Origin: Methanolinea sp.
GTDB lineage: Archaea; Halobacteriota; Methanomicrobia; Methanomicrobiales; Methanospirillaceae
DNA length: 64,000 nucleotides
Assembly: GCA_030055515.1 (NCBI GenBank)
Contig: JASFYI010000001.1
Span: forward strand, 124,001-188,000
Direction: 5' to 3'
Below are positions 43,818 to 52,748 of this stretch, one piece after another; position 1 is the stretch's first letter, and every line of letters starts with the position of its first letter. The position numbers were made by a program, and so were the translations under genes. Under the pieces are notes generated by a model that was given only the letters and a program-made list of their open reading frames with translations, ran no database searches and was not told the origin of the DNA.

Positions 43818-43981
43818 TACCCCGCGAGGATGAGGACGAGGCCGCAGTAGAACATGATCGCCCACGGCCACGAGAAGCCGAGGTTTATCGTCGAGAATCC
43901 CTTGAGATCCTGAATCAGCAGGAGGATGAAACCCGCGACGAAAAAGATGAGGCTCACCTGTTTCTTTGCACTCTTCTCCAT
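43802..43981 (-). CDS. Small two-helix membrane protein, 59 aa
   Basis: A basic start (MEKSAKKQ) is followed by two hydrophobic segments (about residues 9-23 and 36-56) with a short polar hinge between, ending YYLRG. It has its own TATA box and a GGAGAGG ribosome site. The open frame joins longer upstream, but the promoter and ribosome site argue for the ATG at 43981. It overlaps the convergent glycosylase gene by 16 bp. The family and function are not recognised. Confidence 0.7.
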   Translation of the reverse strand: MEKSAKKQVSLIFFVAGFILLLIQDLKGFSTINLGFSWPWAIMFYCGLVLILAGYYLRG

Positions 43982-44015
43982 CCTTGCCTCTCCGGTACAG
44001 TGGTGGCTCGCGATT

Positions 44016-44024
44016 CTATTTATT
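44016..44024 (-). promoter_or_regulatory. TATA box of the 59-aa membrane protein gene
   Basis: The minus strand reads AATAAATAG, about 39 bp before the ATG at 43981, predicting transcription from about 43993. This separates the small gene from the corrin operon that ends at 44079. Confidence 0.55.
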
Positions 44025-44078
44025 CCCTTTTTCCCCGCGGGGAGTGCCGCGGGGAGCGGGTCTTGCACCCCAAAGCCT

Positions 44079-44672
44079 TCATTTCCCGCGGTTTGCGACC
44101 CGGAGGACGAGCGAGAAGAGGCCGGTCCTCGGCAGGGGGGGCTCCCGCGGCGTCCCAGCCTCGATCCGCTCCCCTGGGTAGCCGAGGTTCTCGCAGACGG
44201 TGAGCACCACCTCGCCGGGGAAGTCGACGAGGCTTTCAGCGCAGGCGCGGACGTCAAACCCGGGGTCCGCGACGACGAAGACGGTCTTCCCGCGCGATAG
44301 CCCGTCGCGGATCTCTCCCAAGGCGGCCGCGTGGTCCCTCCCGTGGGCGACGACGACCGTGGTGTCCTGCATCGGGATGCGGAGGCGCGCGAGGGCGAGC
44401 TGGAGCGAGGAGATGCCGGGGACGACCTCTCCCGGCAGGTACCCGAGCCCCGCGAGCATCGGGTCGCCGGTCGAGAGGACGACCGCATCCGCGGGGAGGT
44501 TTTTCAGGGACCCGTAGTCCTCGATCTCGCGGACCTCGGCGTCAGGCCTGAAATACTCGCGCGCGAGCTCTATCGCCCTGCGTGACCCGTAGACGAGGCG
44601 TGCAGAGGAGATTTCGCGCACCGCCTGCAGGGTCAAGAGCCCCGGGCCGCACCCGACCCCCACGATCTTCAT
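44079..44672 (-). CDS. cbiE: Cobalt-precorrin-7 C5-methyltransferase
   Basis: 197 residues, SAM-dependent tetrapyrrole methylase fold. It opens with IVGVGCGPGLLTLQAVREI, contains LSTGDPMLAGLGYL (SAM-binding GDP-like turn) and VVPGISSLQLALARL (the PGISS-type loop typical of CbiE). It methylates C5 of the contracted corrin ring in the anaerobic path. It is the last gene of the 14-gene operon; ATG 44672 overlaps cbiD by ATGA. CbiE is often fused to CbiT, but here the two are far apart in the operon. Confidence 0.93.
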   Translation of the reverse strand: MKIVGVGCGPGLLTLQAVREISSARLVYGSRRAIELAREYFRPDAEVREIEDYGSLKNLPADAVVLSTGDPMLAGLGYLPGEVVPGISSLQLALARLRIPMQDTTVVVAHGRDHAAALGEIRDGLSRGKTVFVVADPGFDVRACAESLVDFPGEVVLTVCENLGYPGERIEAGTPREPPLPRTGLFSLVLRVANRGK

Positions 44673-45691
44673 CCGCTGTCCCCCAGCACTTCCCCCTCCC
44701 GCGAGAAGACGACGACGCGGAGGGTGGGGTACTTCTCCCGCGCGATCGCAAAAGCCCTCTCCATCCTCCCGCGGAATTCGGGCCTTCCCGAGAGTTCCTC
44801 CACGGTCTGGCACCCCGTCCCCTCGAGGATCCCGGGGTAGAGGAACTTCAGGACGAGTCCCGGGAGCCCCGCGAGGACGACGTCCTCCCCCGCCCCGGCG
44901 AGGACGTCGGCCAGCCGGGATCCGGCGAGGACGACCTCGCGGTCGGGGAAGTGGAGGCGGGCGTACCGGAGGCCGATGCGGCCGGTCGTCACGACGACGC
45001 GGCCCGCCGACGCGACCCTCTCCCGCGCGGACTCGGCGAGGTGGTCGTCCCACGGCTCGACGAGGCCGGTCGACCCGAGGATGGAGATCCCGCCGACGAT
45101 CCCGAGGCGCGGGTTGAGGGTCCGGGCTGCCGCCTCCCTCCCCCCGGGGACTTCGAGCGTGAGGGCGACACCCGGTATCCCGGCGGTCACCATCGCCTCC
45201 CCGATCGCCTCCATGATCGCGGAGAGGGCCGGCGGGCTGATCGCGGGCTCGCCGGATCTCGCCCGATGGGTATCGCGGGAGTGCCGGCCGATACCCTCCC
45301 CGGGCACGAGGGAGACGCCGTCGCCGCGTTCCTCGGCGGTCGCGACGAACACGAGGCCCGCGGTCGCGTCCGCGGGATAGTCCCCCACGAACTTGGTTAC
45401 CCTCCCCACCCCCGAGTGTCCCTCGGCGGGCACGACCACCTCGATCCCGCAGGGGGTGCGGACAGGGACGCGCTGGACCGGTCCCCGAAGGGAGAGGATT
45501 GCCGCCTTGCAGGCGGCGGCGGCCGTGGTGCCCGTCGTGTACCCCCTCCGGAGTACCTTTCCGGACGCGGTGAGGACACCGAGCCCCGCGCGCGCGAGCT
45601 CGAGTGCTCCCGGGTCCCCGCAGGCGGCGACCCACTCCTCGGGGTAGGCGAATCCCGTCACCGGGTCGACGAGGGCTCCCCTACCCCCCAT
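44669..45691 (-). CDS. cbiD: Cobalt-precorrin-5B C1-methyltransferase
   Basis: 340 residues. The signature RRGYTTGTTAAAACKAA lies near residue 50, followed by LTLEVPGG and LNPRLGIVGGISILGSTGLVEP, all typical of CbiD. It methylates C1 in the anaerobic pathway after CbiG has opened the lactone. It is unrelated in fold to the other methylases of this operon. ATG 45691 overlaps the cbiC stop by 11 bp and the stop overlaps cbiE by 4 bp. Confidence 0.95.
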   Translation of the reverse strand: MGGRGALVDPVTGFAYPEEWVAACGDPGALELARAGLGVLTASGKVLRRGYTTGTTAAAACKAAILSLRGPVQRVPVRTPCGIEVVVPAEGHSGVGRVTKFVGDYPADATAGLVFVATAEERGDGVSLVPGEGIGRHSRDTHRARSGEPAISPPALSAIMEAIGEAMVTAGIPGVALTLEVPGGREAAARTLNPRLGIVGGISILGSTGLVEPWDDHLAESARERVASAGRVVVTTGRIGLRYARLHFPDREVVLAGSRLADVLAGAGEDVVLAGLPGLVLKFLYPGILEGTGCQTVEELSGRPEFRGRMERAFAIAREKYPTLRVVVFSREGEVLGDSG

Positions 45692-46358
45692 CTCCCCTCT
45701 CCACCCCCCTCTCCGCGAAGATCGTGATGATCTCGTTCATCGCGGCGACTGCGACGGGCGTTCCCCCCCTCGTCCCGACGTTCGAGATGGAGGGGACGGG
45801 GAGGGACCGGAGCCTCTCCTTCGACTCGGCGGCGTTCACGAATCCGACCGGTGTCCCGATGACGAGCGCGGGTGCGATGCCCTCCTCGACGAGGTCGCAG
45901 AGGGAGAGGAGGGCGGAAGGGGCGTTCCCGATGACGACGATCGCCCCTTGAAGTTCCCCGCGGAGCGCGAGGATCCCTGCCCGTGCCCTCGTGATTCCCT
46001 CCGCTTCAGCCCTCTCCGCGTGGTCGAGGGCGCAGGCAATCCTGCTCCCGTGGCCCTTCTTCTGGATCCCGACCATGACCATGCGGATGTCTGTCACGAT
46101 GGGTGCACGGCGGGCGAGCGCTTCGAGTCCCGCGCGGACGGGGTCGTGCATGAACCGGAGGAGCCCGGCCATCTCCATGTCCCCGACCGCGATCGCGCAC
46201 CTCTGGCGCACCCGGTCCTCGTCGCTCCGGTCCCCGATGACCTTCCGGGCGAGCATCCGGCTCTCCCTCGAGATACGGAGGGCTTCCCCCGGTATCGCGC
46301 CGATGTCAGTATAGGTACTTTCTCTGGTATCCCCGCGGGGTGATGATGGCTCTCCCAT
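45681..46358 (-). CDS. cbiC: Cobalt-precorrin-8X methylmutase
   Basis: 225 residues. It moves the methyl group from C11 to C12 to give cobyrinic acid. The family sequence is evident: PGEALRISRESRMLARKVIGD, VTDIRMVMVGIQKKG, and a C-terminal ALVIGTPVGFVNAAESKERL. The catalytic His sits in the ALDHAERAEAEG region or near it. The first 53 bp overlap the end of cbiH. I kept ATG 46358 because an exceptional ribosome site GGGGGAGGTGGGGAGG directly precedes it (46360-46374); starts further in lack one. Confidence 0.94.
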   Translation of the reverse strand: MGEPSSPRGDTRESTYTDIGAIPGEALRISRESRMLARKVIGDRSDEDRVRQRCAIAVGDMEMAGLLRFMHDPVRAGLEALARRAPIVTDIRMVMVGIQKKGHGSRIACALDHAERAEAEGITRARAGILALRGELQGAIVVIGNAPSALLSLCDLVEEGIAPALVIGTPVGFVNAAESKERLRSLPVPSISNVGTRGGTPVAVAAMNEIITIFAERGVERGDGG

Positions 46359-47088
46359 CCCTCCCCACCTCCCCCATCCTCGTCTCGGTCCCGCCGATGA
46401 TGACCGTGGTGTGCATGTCGATATCGCCCTCGTACTTCATTGCGTCCCCGAGCGTCGTGACGGTGACGGTCTCCCCCTCGCGGTACGCGTTCCTCACGAT
46501 CCCGACCGGTGTCGAGGGGTCGCGGTAGCGCGACGCGATCTCGATTGCCCGGGCGAAGTTGTGCGGCCTTCCCCTGCTGCGGGGGTTGTAGAGGACGACG
46601 GGGACGCCCATCGAGAACGCGCACTTGAGCCTCTCCTCGATCACCTCGGGCGGGGTGAGGAGGTCGGAGAGGCTGACGACCGCAAAGTCCCCCGAGAGAG
46701 GGGATCCTAGGAGCGACGCGGCCGCGGTCGCTGCCGTGACCCCCGGGATAACCTCCACCCTCACGGGATACTCCGACCGCTCGGCAACCTCGAGGACGAT
46801 CCCCGCCATCCCGTACACACCGGGGTCGCCCCCGCTCACCACCGCGACCACGCTCTCCCTCGCGAGCGCGACGGCCTGCCGTGCCCGCTCGACCTCCCTG
46901 CCCATCGAGCTCCTGATGACGGTCTTCCCCCTGATGAGCGGCTCGACGAGCGCGAGGTACGAGTCGTTCCCGATCACGTACTCCGCCTCCTCCAGCGCGG
47001 CGATGGCCCTCCCGGTCATGTGGTCGGGCGAGCCGGGGCCGAGCCCGACCACGTAGAGGACACCCCGCCCCTCACCGCGCGATGGCAA
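46306..47088 (-). CDS. cbiH: Cobalt-precorrin-3 C17-methyltransferase, ring-contracting
   Basis: 260 residues. It methylates C17 and contracts the macrocycle. LYVVGLGPGSPDHMTGRA opens the methylase fold, with the VSGGDPGVYGMAG SAM loop near residue 95 and the VIPGVTAATAAASLLGSPL stretch near residue 130 typical of CbiH/CobJ; RSRGRPHNFARA comes later. The start is probably TTG 47088, 17 bp inside cbiG, because it gives the standard N-terminus; a GTG at 47052 would cut into the first strand. Central gene of the corrin part of the operon. Confidence 0.94.
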   Translation of the reverse strand: MPSRGEGRGVLYVVGLGPGSPDHMTGRAIAALEEAEYVIGNDSYLALVEPLIRGKTVIRSSMGREVERARQAVALARESVVAVVSGGDPGVYGMAGIVLEVAERSEYPVRVEVIPGVTAATAAASLLGSPLSGDFAVVSLSDLLTPPEVIEERLKCAFSMGVPVVLYNPRSRGRPHNFARAIEIASRYRDPSTPVGIVRNAYREGETVTVTTLGDAMKYEGDIDMHTTVIIGGTETRMGEVGRDGRAIITPRGYQRKYLY

Positions 47089-47941
47089 CGGTCACCCCCC
47101 CGAACACCCTCTTCTCCATGACGAGCTCCTTTCTCTCGGAGACCGCGAGCGCAGCAGGCTCCGCGACCCCGGCGAGACCCACCCTTCCTGCCCGCGAGGG
47201 CGACCGCGGCGGGAACGCGGCGAGAACCTGATCGTCGAGGAAGACGAGCGTCCCGCCGAGGGCCCTCACCCCGCCGATGATCCCCTGCTCATGGGACTTC
47301 CGCGCGGTCGAGGCGTATACCCCGACCTCGTCCTTCCCGATCCCGGCCGCCTCGAACGCGCTCTCGAGGGCCGACTGCACGTCACGTGCGGCCGTCCCCC
47401 TCCTGCACCCTATCCCCACGGAGTACTCGCCCTTCCGGAAGAGGACGGTGACGCGCGGTCCCGCGATCACCACCGCCGGCCCGCTTACCGCGTGGAGCGG
47501 GACGGGGCCGTCGAGGATCGCGGCGTTGACGGGTGTCGTCGATTCCCGGTTGATGATGCGGCAGTCCAGGCGGGCGGCAATCGCCTCGACGGATTCCCTC
47601 CCGGCCCTCTCCGTCGCGGTGGTGATGACCGGGAGTGCGCCGAGCCCCGAGAGCTTCCGCGCGATCTCGTTTGCGCCGTGGTGGCCGCCGACGAGGGGGA
47701 TCGCGAAGGTGAGGTCGGGGTCCACGACCACGACTGCCGGGTCCTCCCACTTGTCGCGGAGGAGGGGCGCAACAGACCGCGTCGCGATGCCCGTCGACAT
47801 CACCGCGACGATCCACTCCGACTCCCGGAATGCGCGCGCGAAAGCATCGGGCGAGTAGGGGACCACCTCGCCGCCGAGAAACCCCGCGATCCTCGCCGCT
47901 GCGTCGAGGAACCTCGAGAGAGAGATGACCTTCCCGCTCAT
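47072..47941 (-). CDS. cbiG: Cobalt-precorrin-5A hydrolase CbiG
   Basis: 289 residues. CbiG opens the delta-lactone and releases acetaldehyde. The N-terminal domain holds IVAVMSTGIATRSVAPLLRDKWEDPAVVVVDPDL, followed by the family hallmark LVGGHHGANEIARKLS near residue 95. The C-terminal domain contains SVGIGCRRGTAARDVQSAL, and the last part is VGLAGVAEPAALAVSERKELVMEKRVFGGVTVAIAR. ATG 47941 overlaps the cbiF stop by ATGA. The length matches two-domain archaeal CbiG. Confidence 0.95.
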   Translation of the reverse strand: MSGKVISLSRFLDAAARIAGFLGGEVVPYSPDAFARAFRESEWIVAVMSTGIATRSVAPLLRDKWEDPAVVVVDPDLTFAIPLVGGHHGANEIARKLSGLGALPVITTATERAGRESVEAIAARLDCRIINRESTTPVNAAILDGPVPLHAVSGPAVVIAGPRVTVLFRKGEYSVGIGCRRGTAARDVQSALESAFEAAGIGKDEVGVYASTARKSHEQGIIGGVRALGGTLVFLDDQVLAAFPPRSPSRAGRVGLAGVAEPAALAVSERKELVMEKRVFGGVTVAIAR

Positions 47942-48654
47942 GAGTACAGGTGCGACCTCCTGTGCCCGGACGACGCCGGGTCGAGGACGCCGCCGACGAC
48001 GAGGAGGGCGGTCTTCGTTATCCCGGCGTCCCTCGCCTTCTTCGCGATGTCCGCGACGGTCCCCCGGACGACGACCTCGTCGTCCCAGCTCGCGTGGTAC
48101 ACGACTGCGGCAGGGGTATCCGGGGGACACCGGACCCTCGATGTGATCTCCTCGAGGTGCCCGGTCCCGAGGAAGAAGACGAGGGTCGCCCTGTGTTCGG
48201 AGAGCCCGGGGATCTCGTCTCTCTCGAGGGTCGCGCCTGCCGGGCGCGTCACGATGAGGGTCTCTGCGACGCCGCCGAGCGTGAGCTGGATCTTCAGGGC
48301 AGCCGCGGCGGCGAAGAGCGAGGACACCCCGGGCACGATCTCGCAGTCCACGCCCGCCGCGGAGAGGATCTCGATCTGTTCCACGATCGCGCCATAGAGC
48401 GAGGGGTCCCCCGAGTGGAGGCGCACGACCTTCTCCCCCTCCCTCGCGTGGGAGACGAGGATCCCGCAGATCTCCTCGAGCGTCATCCCGTGGCTGTCGA
48501 TCTTCACGGGGGCGCGGGAAGCCTCCACGAGCCGCGGGTTGACGAGCGACCCGGTGTAGACGAGGACGTCAGCCTCCCGGAGGAGGGTGAGCCCCTTCAC
48601 CGTGATCAGGTCAGGGTCGCCCGGGCCCGCCCCGACGAAGAAGACCCTCGCCAT
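47938..48654 (-). CDS. cbiF: Cobalt-precorrin-4 C11-methyltransferase
   Basis: 238 residues. It methylates C11. ARVFFVGAGPGDPDLITVKGLTLL is the classic SAM methylase entry, followed by YTGSLVNPRLVE and RLHSGDPSLYGAIVEQ near residue 80, then EIVPGVSSLFAAAAALKIQLTLGGVAETLIVTR, diagnostic of CbiF/CobM. It begins one base after the cbiL stop, the only non-overlapping junction in the operon, and overlaps cbiG by 4 bp. Confidence 0.96.
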   Translation of the reverse strand: MARVFFVGAGPGDPDLITVKGLTLLREADVLVYTGSLVNPRLVEASRAPVKIDSHGMTLEEICGILVSHAREGEKVVRLHSGDPSLYGAIVEQIEILSAAGVDCEIVPGVSSLFAAAAALKIQLTLGGVAETLIVTRPAGATLERDEIPGLSEHRATLVFFLGTGHLEEITSRVRCPPDTPAAVVYHASWDDEVVVRGTVADIAKKARDAGITKTALLVVGGVLDPASSGHRRSHLYS

Positions 48655-48655
48655 A

Positions 48656-49261
48656 TCACCGCTCCGCGTAGAGGACGCTCATGTAATCGCTCTGCTCCGG
48701 GAGATCCCCCTCCCTGAACACGCGCATGTCGGGGAGGAACATCCTCTCCACGAGGACGAACCGGGAGAAGCCCTCGCGCGCGAGGGCTTCTGCAGTTTCC
48801 CTCGGCCTCCTGACCTTGAGGAGCACCCTGTGCCGCGGCGTGCCGCCGTCGGAGACGCAGAAGCCCTCGGAGAGCGCGATCCCCGCCGCCGCCGCAAACG
48901 CCGTGATCGCGCTGATCCCCGGTTCCGTCCGGCACTCTATCCCCGGGTACTTCTCCCGCACGACCTCGCAGAGCCGGGAGAACGTCGAGAAGAAGTTCGG
49001 GTCGCCGAGGAGCGCGAGCACCGCGGTCCCGCTCGAGGCGACGGGCGCGATCCTCTCCGCGTTCCTCTCCATGCATGCCCTCACCGCGGCAGGGTCTTCT
49101 GTCATGGGGAACTCGAGGACCTCGGCGTCCCTGTAGGGCGACACGAGGGAGTGGGCGAGTCTCCCGGGGACGTAGACGGCGTCTGCCTCCCGCAGGAGGC
49201 GCACGGCCCGGAGGGTGAGGAGTTCGGGGTCGCCGGGACCGAGCCCCAGGCCGATCAGCAC
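48656..49261 (-). CDS. cbiL: Cobalt-precorrin-2 C20-methyltransferase
   Basis: 201 residues. It methylates C20, the first corrin-specific methylation. LIGLGLGPGDPELLTLRAVRLL opens the fold, with LALLGDPNFFSTFSRL near residue 83 and the PGISAITAFAAAAGIALSEG stretch near residue 112. The GTG at 49261 gives this N-terminus and overlaps the cbiT stop by 7 bp. The protein is about 20-30 residues shorter than most CbiL chains, with the loss in the C-terminal part. Confidence 0.92.
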   Translation of the reverse strand: MLIGLGLGPGDPELLTLRAVRLLREADAVYVPGRLAHSLVSPYRDAEVLEFPMTEDPAAVRACMERNAERIAPVASSGTAVLALLGDPNFFSTFSRLCEVVREKYPGIECRTEPGISAITAFAAAAGIALSEGFCVSDGGTPRHRVLLKVRRPRETAEALAREGFSRFVLVERMFLPDMRVFREGDLPEQSDYMSVLYAER

Positions 49262-49857
49262 GGGGACACCCCCCCGGAGATGACGGCCACGGGATTGGCC
49301 GGTCTCCAGATATGGCCGCCGTCGAGCGGAGCCGCGTGCGCCACTTGGACGAGGACGGCCTCCCTGTATATCCCGAGTTCCTCCATAAGGGAGATCGCCC
49401 TCGCGACGGTCTCTATCTTCACCGCGTTGACGACGATCGCCCGGACCTTCAGCCCGGCGAGCAGGGGGAGGATCCGCTCGATCTCCCGCGAACCGCCGAG
49501 GAACGCGGCGTTGGGGGGAGGGAGCGAGGGGATGAGGTCTGCCGCGTTCCCCGCGTGGAACTCGATGTTCGAGACCCCTGCCCTCGCCGCCGCCTCCCGC
49601 GCGTGCGCGATGGCCTCGCCCCGGACATCGATCGCGATGACCTTTCTCACCCTCGGCGCCGCGTGGACCGCGACCTTCCCGGTGCCGCACCCGATGTCCA
49701 TGAAGAGGTCCGAGGGCCGGAGGTCGAGCTTCGAGAGCGAGATCGCCATCACCTCGTCCTTCGTCGGCCCGCCGGGAAGTCCCATGCCAAACTCACTCCT
49801 TTTTTCGCCACGGAGGAGCATTAACTCTTGTATCGCGCGGTCAGGGGAGGAATTCAC
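49255..49857 (-). CDS. cbiT: Cobalt-precorrin-6B C15-methyltransferase (decarboxylating)
   Basis: 200 residues, class I Rossmann methyltransferase. Motif I is DLFMDIGCGTGKVAVHAA near residue 52, preceded by GGPTKDEVMAISLSKL, the standard CbiT lead-in. It methylates C15 and removes the C12 acetate carboxyl. GTG 49857 is the chosen start and overlaps cobA by 17 bp; an internal ATG at residue 13 (MLLRGEK) is possible. It sits at the head of the corrin genes although it acts near the end of the path. Confidence 0.93.
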   Translation of the reverse strand: MNSSPDRAIQELMLLRGEKRSEFGMGLPGGPTKDEVMAISLSKLDLRPSDLFMDIGCGTGKVAVHAAPRVRKVIAIDVRGEAIAHAREAAARAGVSNIEFHAGNAADLIPSLPPPNAAFLGGSREIERILPLLAGLKVRAIVVNAVKIETVARAISLMEELGIYREAVLVQVAHAAPLDGGHIWRPANPVAVISGGVSPC

Positions 49858-50635
49858 CCGCGGGATCCCCCGCCTGGGTCTCCGGCAGGACGAGGGGGGG
49901 ATCGCCCTCCCGGTAGAGCCTGACGACTTCCCCCGCGATGATGACCGCCGGCGGTCTCACCCCGCGCTCCTCCGCGATCGCCCCGATCGTCGCGAGCGTC
50001 CCCGTGGTGACCCTCATGTCCGGCCGCATCCCCCTCTCGATGACGGCGACGGGTGTCTCCGGGTCCCGGCCGTGTGCAACGAGGGTCGACGCGATCCACG
50101 GCAGGTTGCGGACGCCCATGAGGATGACGAGAGTTCCCCTGTTCCGCGCGAGGCTCTCCCAGTCTATCGCGGAACCCTCCTTGCGTGGGTCCTCGTGCCC
50201 CGTGAGGATCGTCACCGAGGACGCGTACTTCCTGTGCGTCACGGGAATCCCCGCGGCAGCGGGGACGGCGATCGCGCTCGTCACGCCCGGGACGACCTCG
50301 ACGGGGATGTTGTGCGCCCGCAGGACCTCGAGTTCCTCACCCCCCCTCCCGAAGAGGAAGGGATCGCCACCCTTGAGGCGGACGACCTTCTTCCCCTCGA
50401 GCGCCCGCTCGACCATTATCCTCTCGATCTCGCGCTGCTCGAGCGTGTGCATCCCGCCGAACTTCCCGCAGTCTATCTTTTCTGCCCCCTCCGGGAGCGC
50501 GGCAAGGATCTCGCTCCCGGGGAGTTGGTCGTGGAGGATCACGTCCGCCTCGTCGATGACCTGCTTTGCGCGGACCGTGAGCAGTCCAAGTCCCCCCGGC
50601 CCCGAGCCGACGAGGTACACCTTCCCTTCCTTCAT
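49841..50635 (-). CDS. cobA: Uroporphyrinogen-III C-methyltransferase
   Basis: 264 residues. It makes precorrin-2 from uroporphyrinogen III with two SAM, the branch point to siroheme, F430 and B12. KVYLVGSGPGGLGLLTVRAKQVIDEADVILHDQL is the strong family opening, followed by RLKGGDPFLFGRGGEELEVL near residue 85 and VVPGVTSAIAVPAAAGIPVTHR near residue 115. No HemD domain is fused to it. ATG 50635 overlaps the hemC stop by ATGA. Confidence 0.97.
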   Translation of the reverse strand: MKEGKVYLVGSGPGGLGLLTVRAKQVIDEADVILHDQLPGSEILAALPEGAEKIDCGKFGGMHTLEQREIERIMVERALEGKKVVRLKGGDPFLFGRGGEELEVLRAHNIPVEVVPGVTSAIAVPAAAGIPVTHRKYASSVTILTGHEDPRKEGSAIDWESLARNRGTLVILMGVRNLPWIASTLVAHGRDPETPVAVIERGMRPDMRVTTGTLATIGAIAEERGVRPPAVIIAGEVVRLYREGDPPLVLPETQAGDPAGEFLP

Positions 50636-51516
50636 TCTCTCACCCCAAGCCTCTCGTGTGCTTCCCTGATGAGCTGCGCGGCCTCTGCCCGGAGGTCCCG
50701 CGCGAGGAGGTGGGCGGATGACGCGTCCGGGCAGGGTCCCTCCCTCCGCGCTGCCCTGTCCCCCGAGAGCGAGAGGACCTCTGCGTACATGTAGCCGTCC
50801 CTGCAGTATATCCCGAGCGGGGTGTAGCATCCCCCGCCGATCTCCTCCATTGCGACCCGCTCGGCCGCGGTGTCCCTCCGGGTGGGCGCGTGGTCGAGGA
50901 TAGCCGCGAGCTCGTCCGCGGTCTCCCCCTCCCTGCAGACGACGGCGACGGTCCCCTGGTTCGGCGACGGGACGAAGACCTCGGGGGGGAGGCGCGTCCC
51001 CGGGAGCGTGAGTCCCAGCCGCTGGAGACCCGCCTCGGCGAGGACGACCGCGTCGAACCGCCCCTCGCGGAGCCTGCGCAGGCGGGTATCCACGTTCCCG
51101 CGGAGCGGGTGGATCTCGAGGTGGGGGTAGTGCCTCAAGAGCTGTGCCCTCCTCCGCGTGCTCGACGTCCCCACGACCCTCACCTCCTCGAGCGGGACCT
51201 CGTGGACGAGGAAGTCCGCGGGGGAGTCGCGTTCGAGGACGGCGCAGGTGACAAGCCCTTCCGGCCTTTTCGCGGGGATGTCCTTTGCGCTGTGGACCGC
51301 GGCGTCGATATCGCCCCGGAGGATGGCATCGTCGAGGGCGCGGACAAAGACGCCCTGTCCCCCGATCTCGTGGAGGGGAACCCCCGTGACGGAGTCGCCG
51401 AGCGTCTGGACGATGACCCTCGTGGCCTCGACTCCCTGTTCCGCGAGGCGCGCGATCACCCTCTCCGCCTGGGCGAGAGCGAGCGCGCTCCCGCGGGTCC
51501 CTATCCGGAGAGACAT
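50632..51516 (-). CDS. hemC: Hydroxymethylbilane synthase (porphobilinogen deaminase)
   Basis: 294 residues. It joins four porphobilinogens into hydroxymethylbilane. [17 protein letters not shown] starts the chain, [15 protein letters not shown] carries substrate-binding residues near residue 78, [12 protein letters not shown] and [14 protein letters not shown] follow, and the dipyrromethane-holding cysteine is in [12 protein letters not shown] near residue 238. ATG 51516 overlaps hemL by 16 bp. The next step, uroporphyrinogen-III synthase, has no gene in the operon. Confidence 0.97.
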   Translation of the reverse strand: MSLRIGTRGSALALAQAERVIARLAEQGVEATRVIVQTLGDSVTGVPLHEIGGQGVFVRALDDAILRGDIDAAVHSAKDIPAKRPEGLVTCAVLERDSPADFLVHEVPLEEVRVVGTSSTRRRAQLLRHYPHLEIHPLRGNVDTRLRRLREGRFDAVVLAEAGLQRLGLTLPGTRLPPEVFVPSPNQGTVAVVCREGETADELAAILDHAPTRRDTAAERVAMEEIGGGCYTPLGIYCRDGYMYAEVLSLSGDRAARREGPCPDASSAHLLARDLRAEAAQLIREAHERLGVRE

Positions 51517-52748
51517 CTCCTGTACGCCGTGCAGATTGCCTCTACGTCCGCCCAGCTGTGCGCCACGGAGAGGAAGTTCGTCTCGAACTGCGAGGGCGGG
51601 AGGAAGATCCCGGACTCGAGCATCTTCTCCCAGAAGAGCCAAAACGCCCTCGTGTCGCACTCCTTTGCCTGCCGGTAATCGCGCGGGGGCCTGTCCCTGA
51701 AGAAGAGCGCGAACATGGAACCGAGGCACACGAACGACCCCTTGCCGAGGTCGACCACGGTATCGCGAATCGCCTCCATTTTCTCCCGGAGATCCCTGTA
51801 TATCCCGGGGTGGTTGTGGATCCACCGGACCGTCGCGAGCCCCGCGGCGAGGGAGAGGGGATTCCCTGAGAACGTCCCGGCATTGTACACGGGGCCCTGC
51901 GGCGCGACCATCTCCATGATCTCTCTCCTCCCCCCGAACACGCCGATGGGAACGCCACCCCCCACGATCTTCCCGAGCGTCGTGATGTCAGGGACGACGC
52001 CCCACCGTCTCTGCGCACCCCCGATCCCCACGCGGTACCCCGTGATCACCTCGTCGAAGACGAGGAGGACACCGTGGTCCCTCGTGATCCTGCGCACTTC
52101 TTGGAGGTATCCTTCCTGCGGGAGGATCGGCCCCACGTTCCCCATCACGGGCTCGACGATGAAGGCGGCGACGTCGCCGTTTCGGGAGAGGAGGGTCTCG
52201 AGTGCCTCCGCGTCGTTGTAGGGGACCTGGAGGGTGTGGGCCGCGACCTCAGGGAGGACACCCGCGGAGTCGGGGATCCCGAGCGTCATCGCACCGGACC
52301 CCGCCTTCACGAGGACCGCGTCGTGGGCGCCGTGGAATCCCCCCTCGACCTTCACGATGTCCTTCTTCCCGGTGTATCCCCTCGCGAGGCGTATCGCGGC
52401 CATCGTCGCCTCCGAGCCGCTCGAGACGAACCTGACCATGTCCATGCCCGGGTGGTCGCGGCAGAGAACCTTCGCGAATTCGACTTCCAGTGGCGTGGGC
52501 GTCCCGTACAGCCACCCGTCCGCGAGCTGTGCCTCGATGGCGGCGCGGACCTCGGGGTGCGCGTGGCCGAGGAGGAGGGGACCGTACCCCATGCAGCAGT
52601 CGATGAGGTCCCTGCCGTCCACTGTGCGGAGCCGCGACCCCGAGGCCTTCGCGGTGTAGAAGGGGTAGGGGGAGATCGCCCTGACGGGGCTGCTCACGCC
52701 GCCCGGGATGAGGGACCGCGCCATCTCGAAGTACTCACTGCTCCTCAT
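51501..52748 (-). CDS. hemL: Glutamate-1-semialdehyde 2,1-aminomutase
   Basis: 415 residues. PLP enzyme that converts glutamate-1-semialdehyde to 5-aminolevulinate. [15 protein letters not shown] is near the N-terminus, [20 protein letters not shown] near residue 118, [11 protein letters not shown] near residue 235, and the PLP lysine is in [18 protein letters not shown] near residue 265. ATG 52748 gives the usual start [15 protein letters not shown] and overlaps hemB by 14 bp. The frame is open upstream to 52775, but that would add an atypical leader. Confidence 0.96.
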   Translation of the reverse strand: MRSSEYFEMARSLIPGGVSSPVRAISPYPFYTAKASGSRLRTVDGRDLIDCCMGYGPLLLGHAHPEVRAAIEAQLADGWLYGTPTPLEVEFAKVLCRDHPGMDMVRFVSSGSEATMAAIRLARGYTGKKDIVKVEGGFHGAHDAVLVKAGSGAMTLGIPDSAGVLPEVAAHTLQVPYNDAEALETLLSRNGDVAAFIVEPVMGNVGPILPQEGYLQEVRRITRDHGVLLVFDEVITGYRVGIGGAQRRWGVVPDITTLGKIVGGGVPIGVFGGRREIMEMVAPQGPVYNAGTFSGNPLSLAAGLATVRWIHNHPGIYRDLREKMEAIRDTVVDLGKGSFVCLGSMFALFFRDRPPRDYRQAKECDTRAFWLFWEKMLESGIFLPPSQFETNFLSVAHSWADVEAICTAYRRCLSG

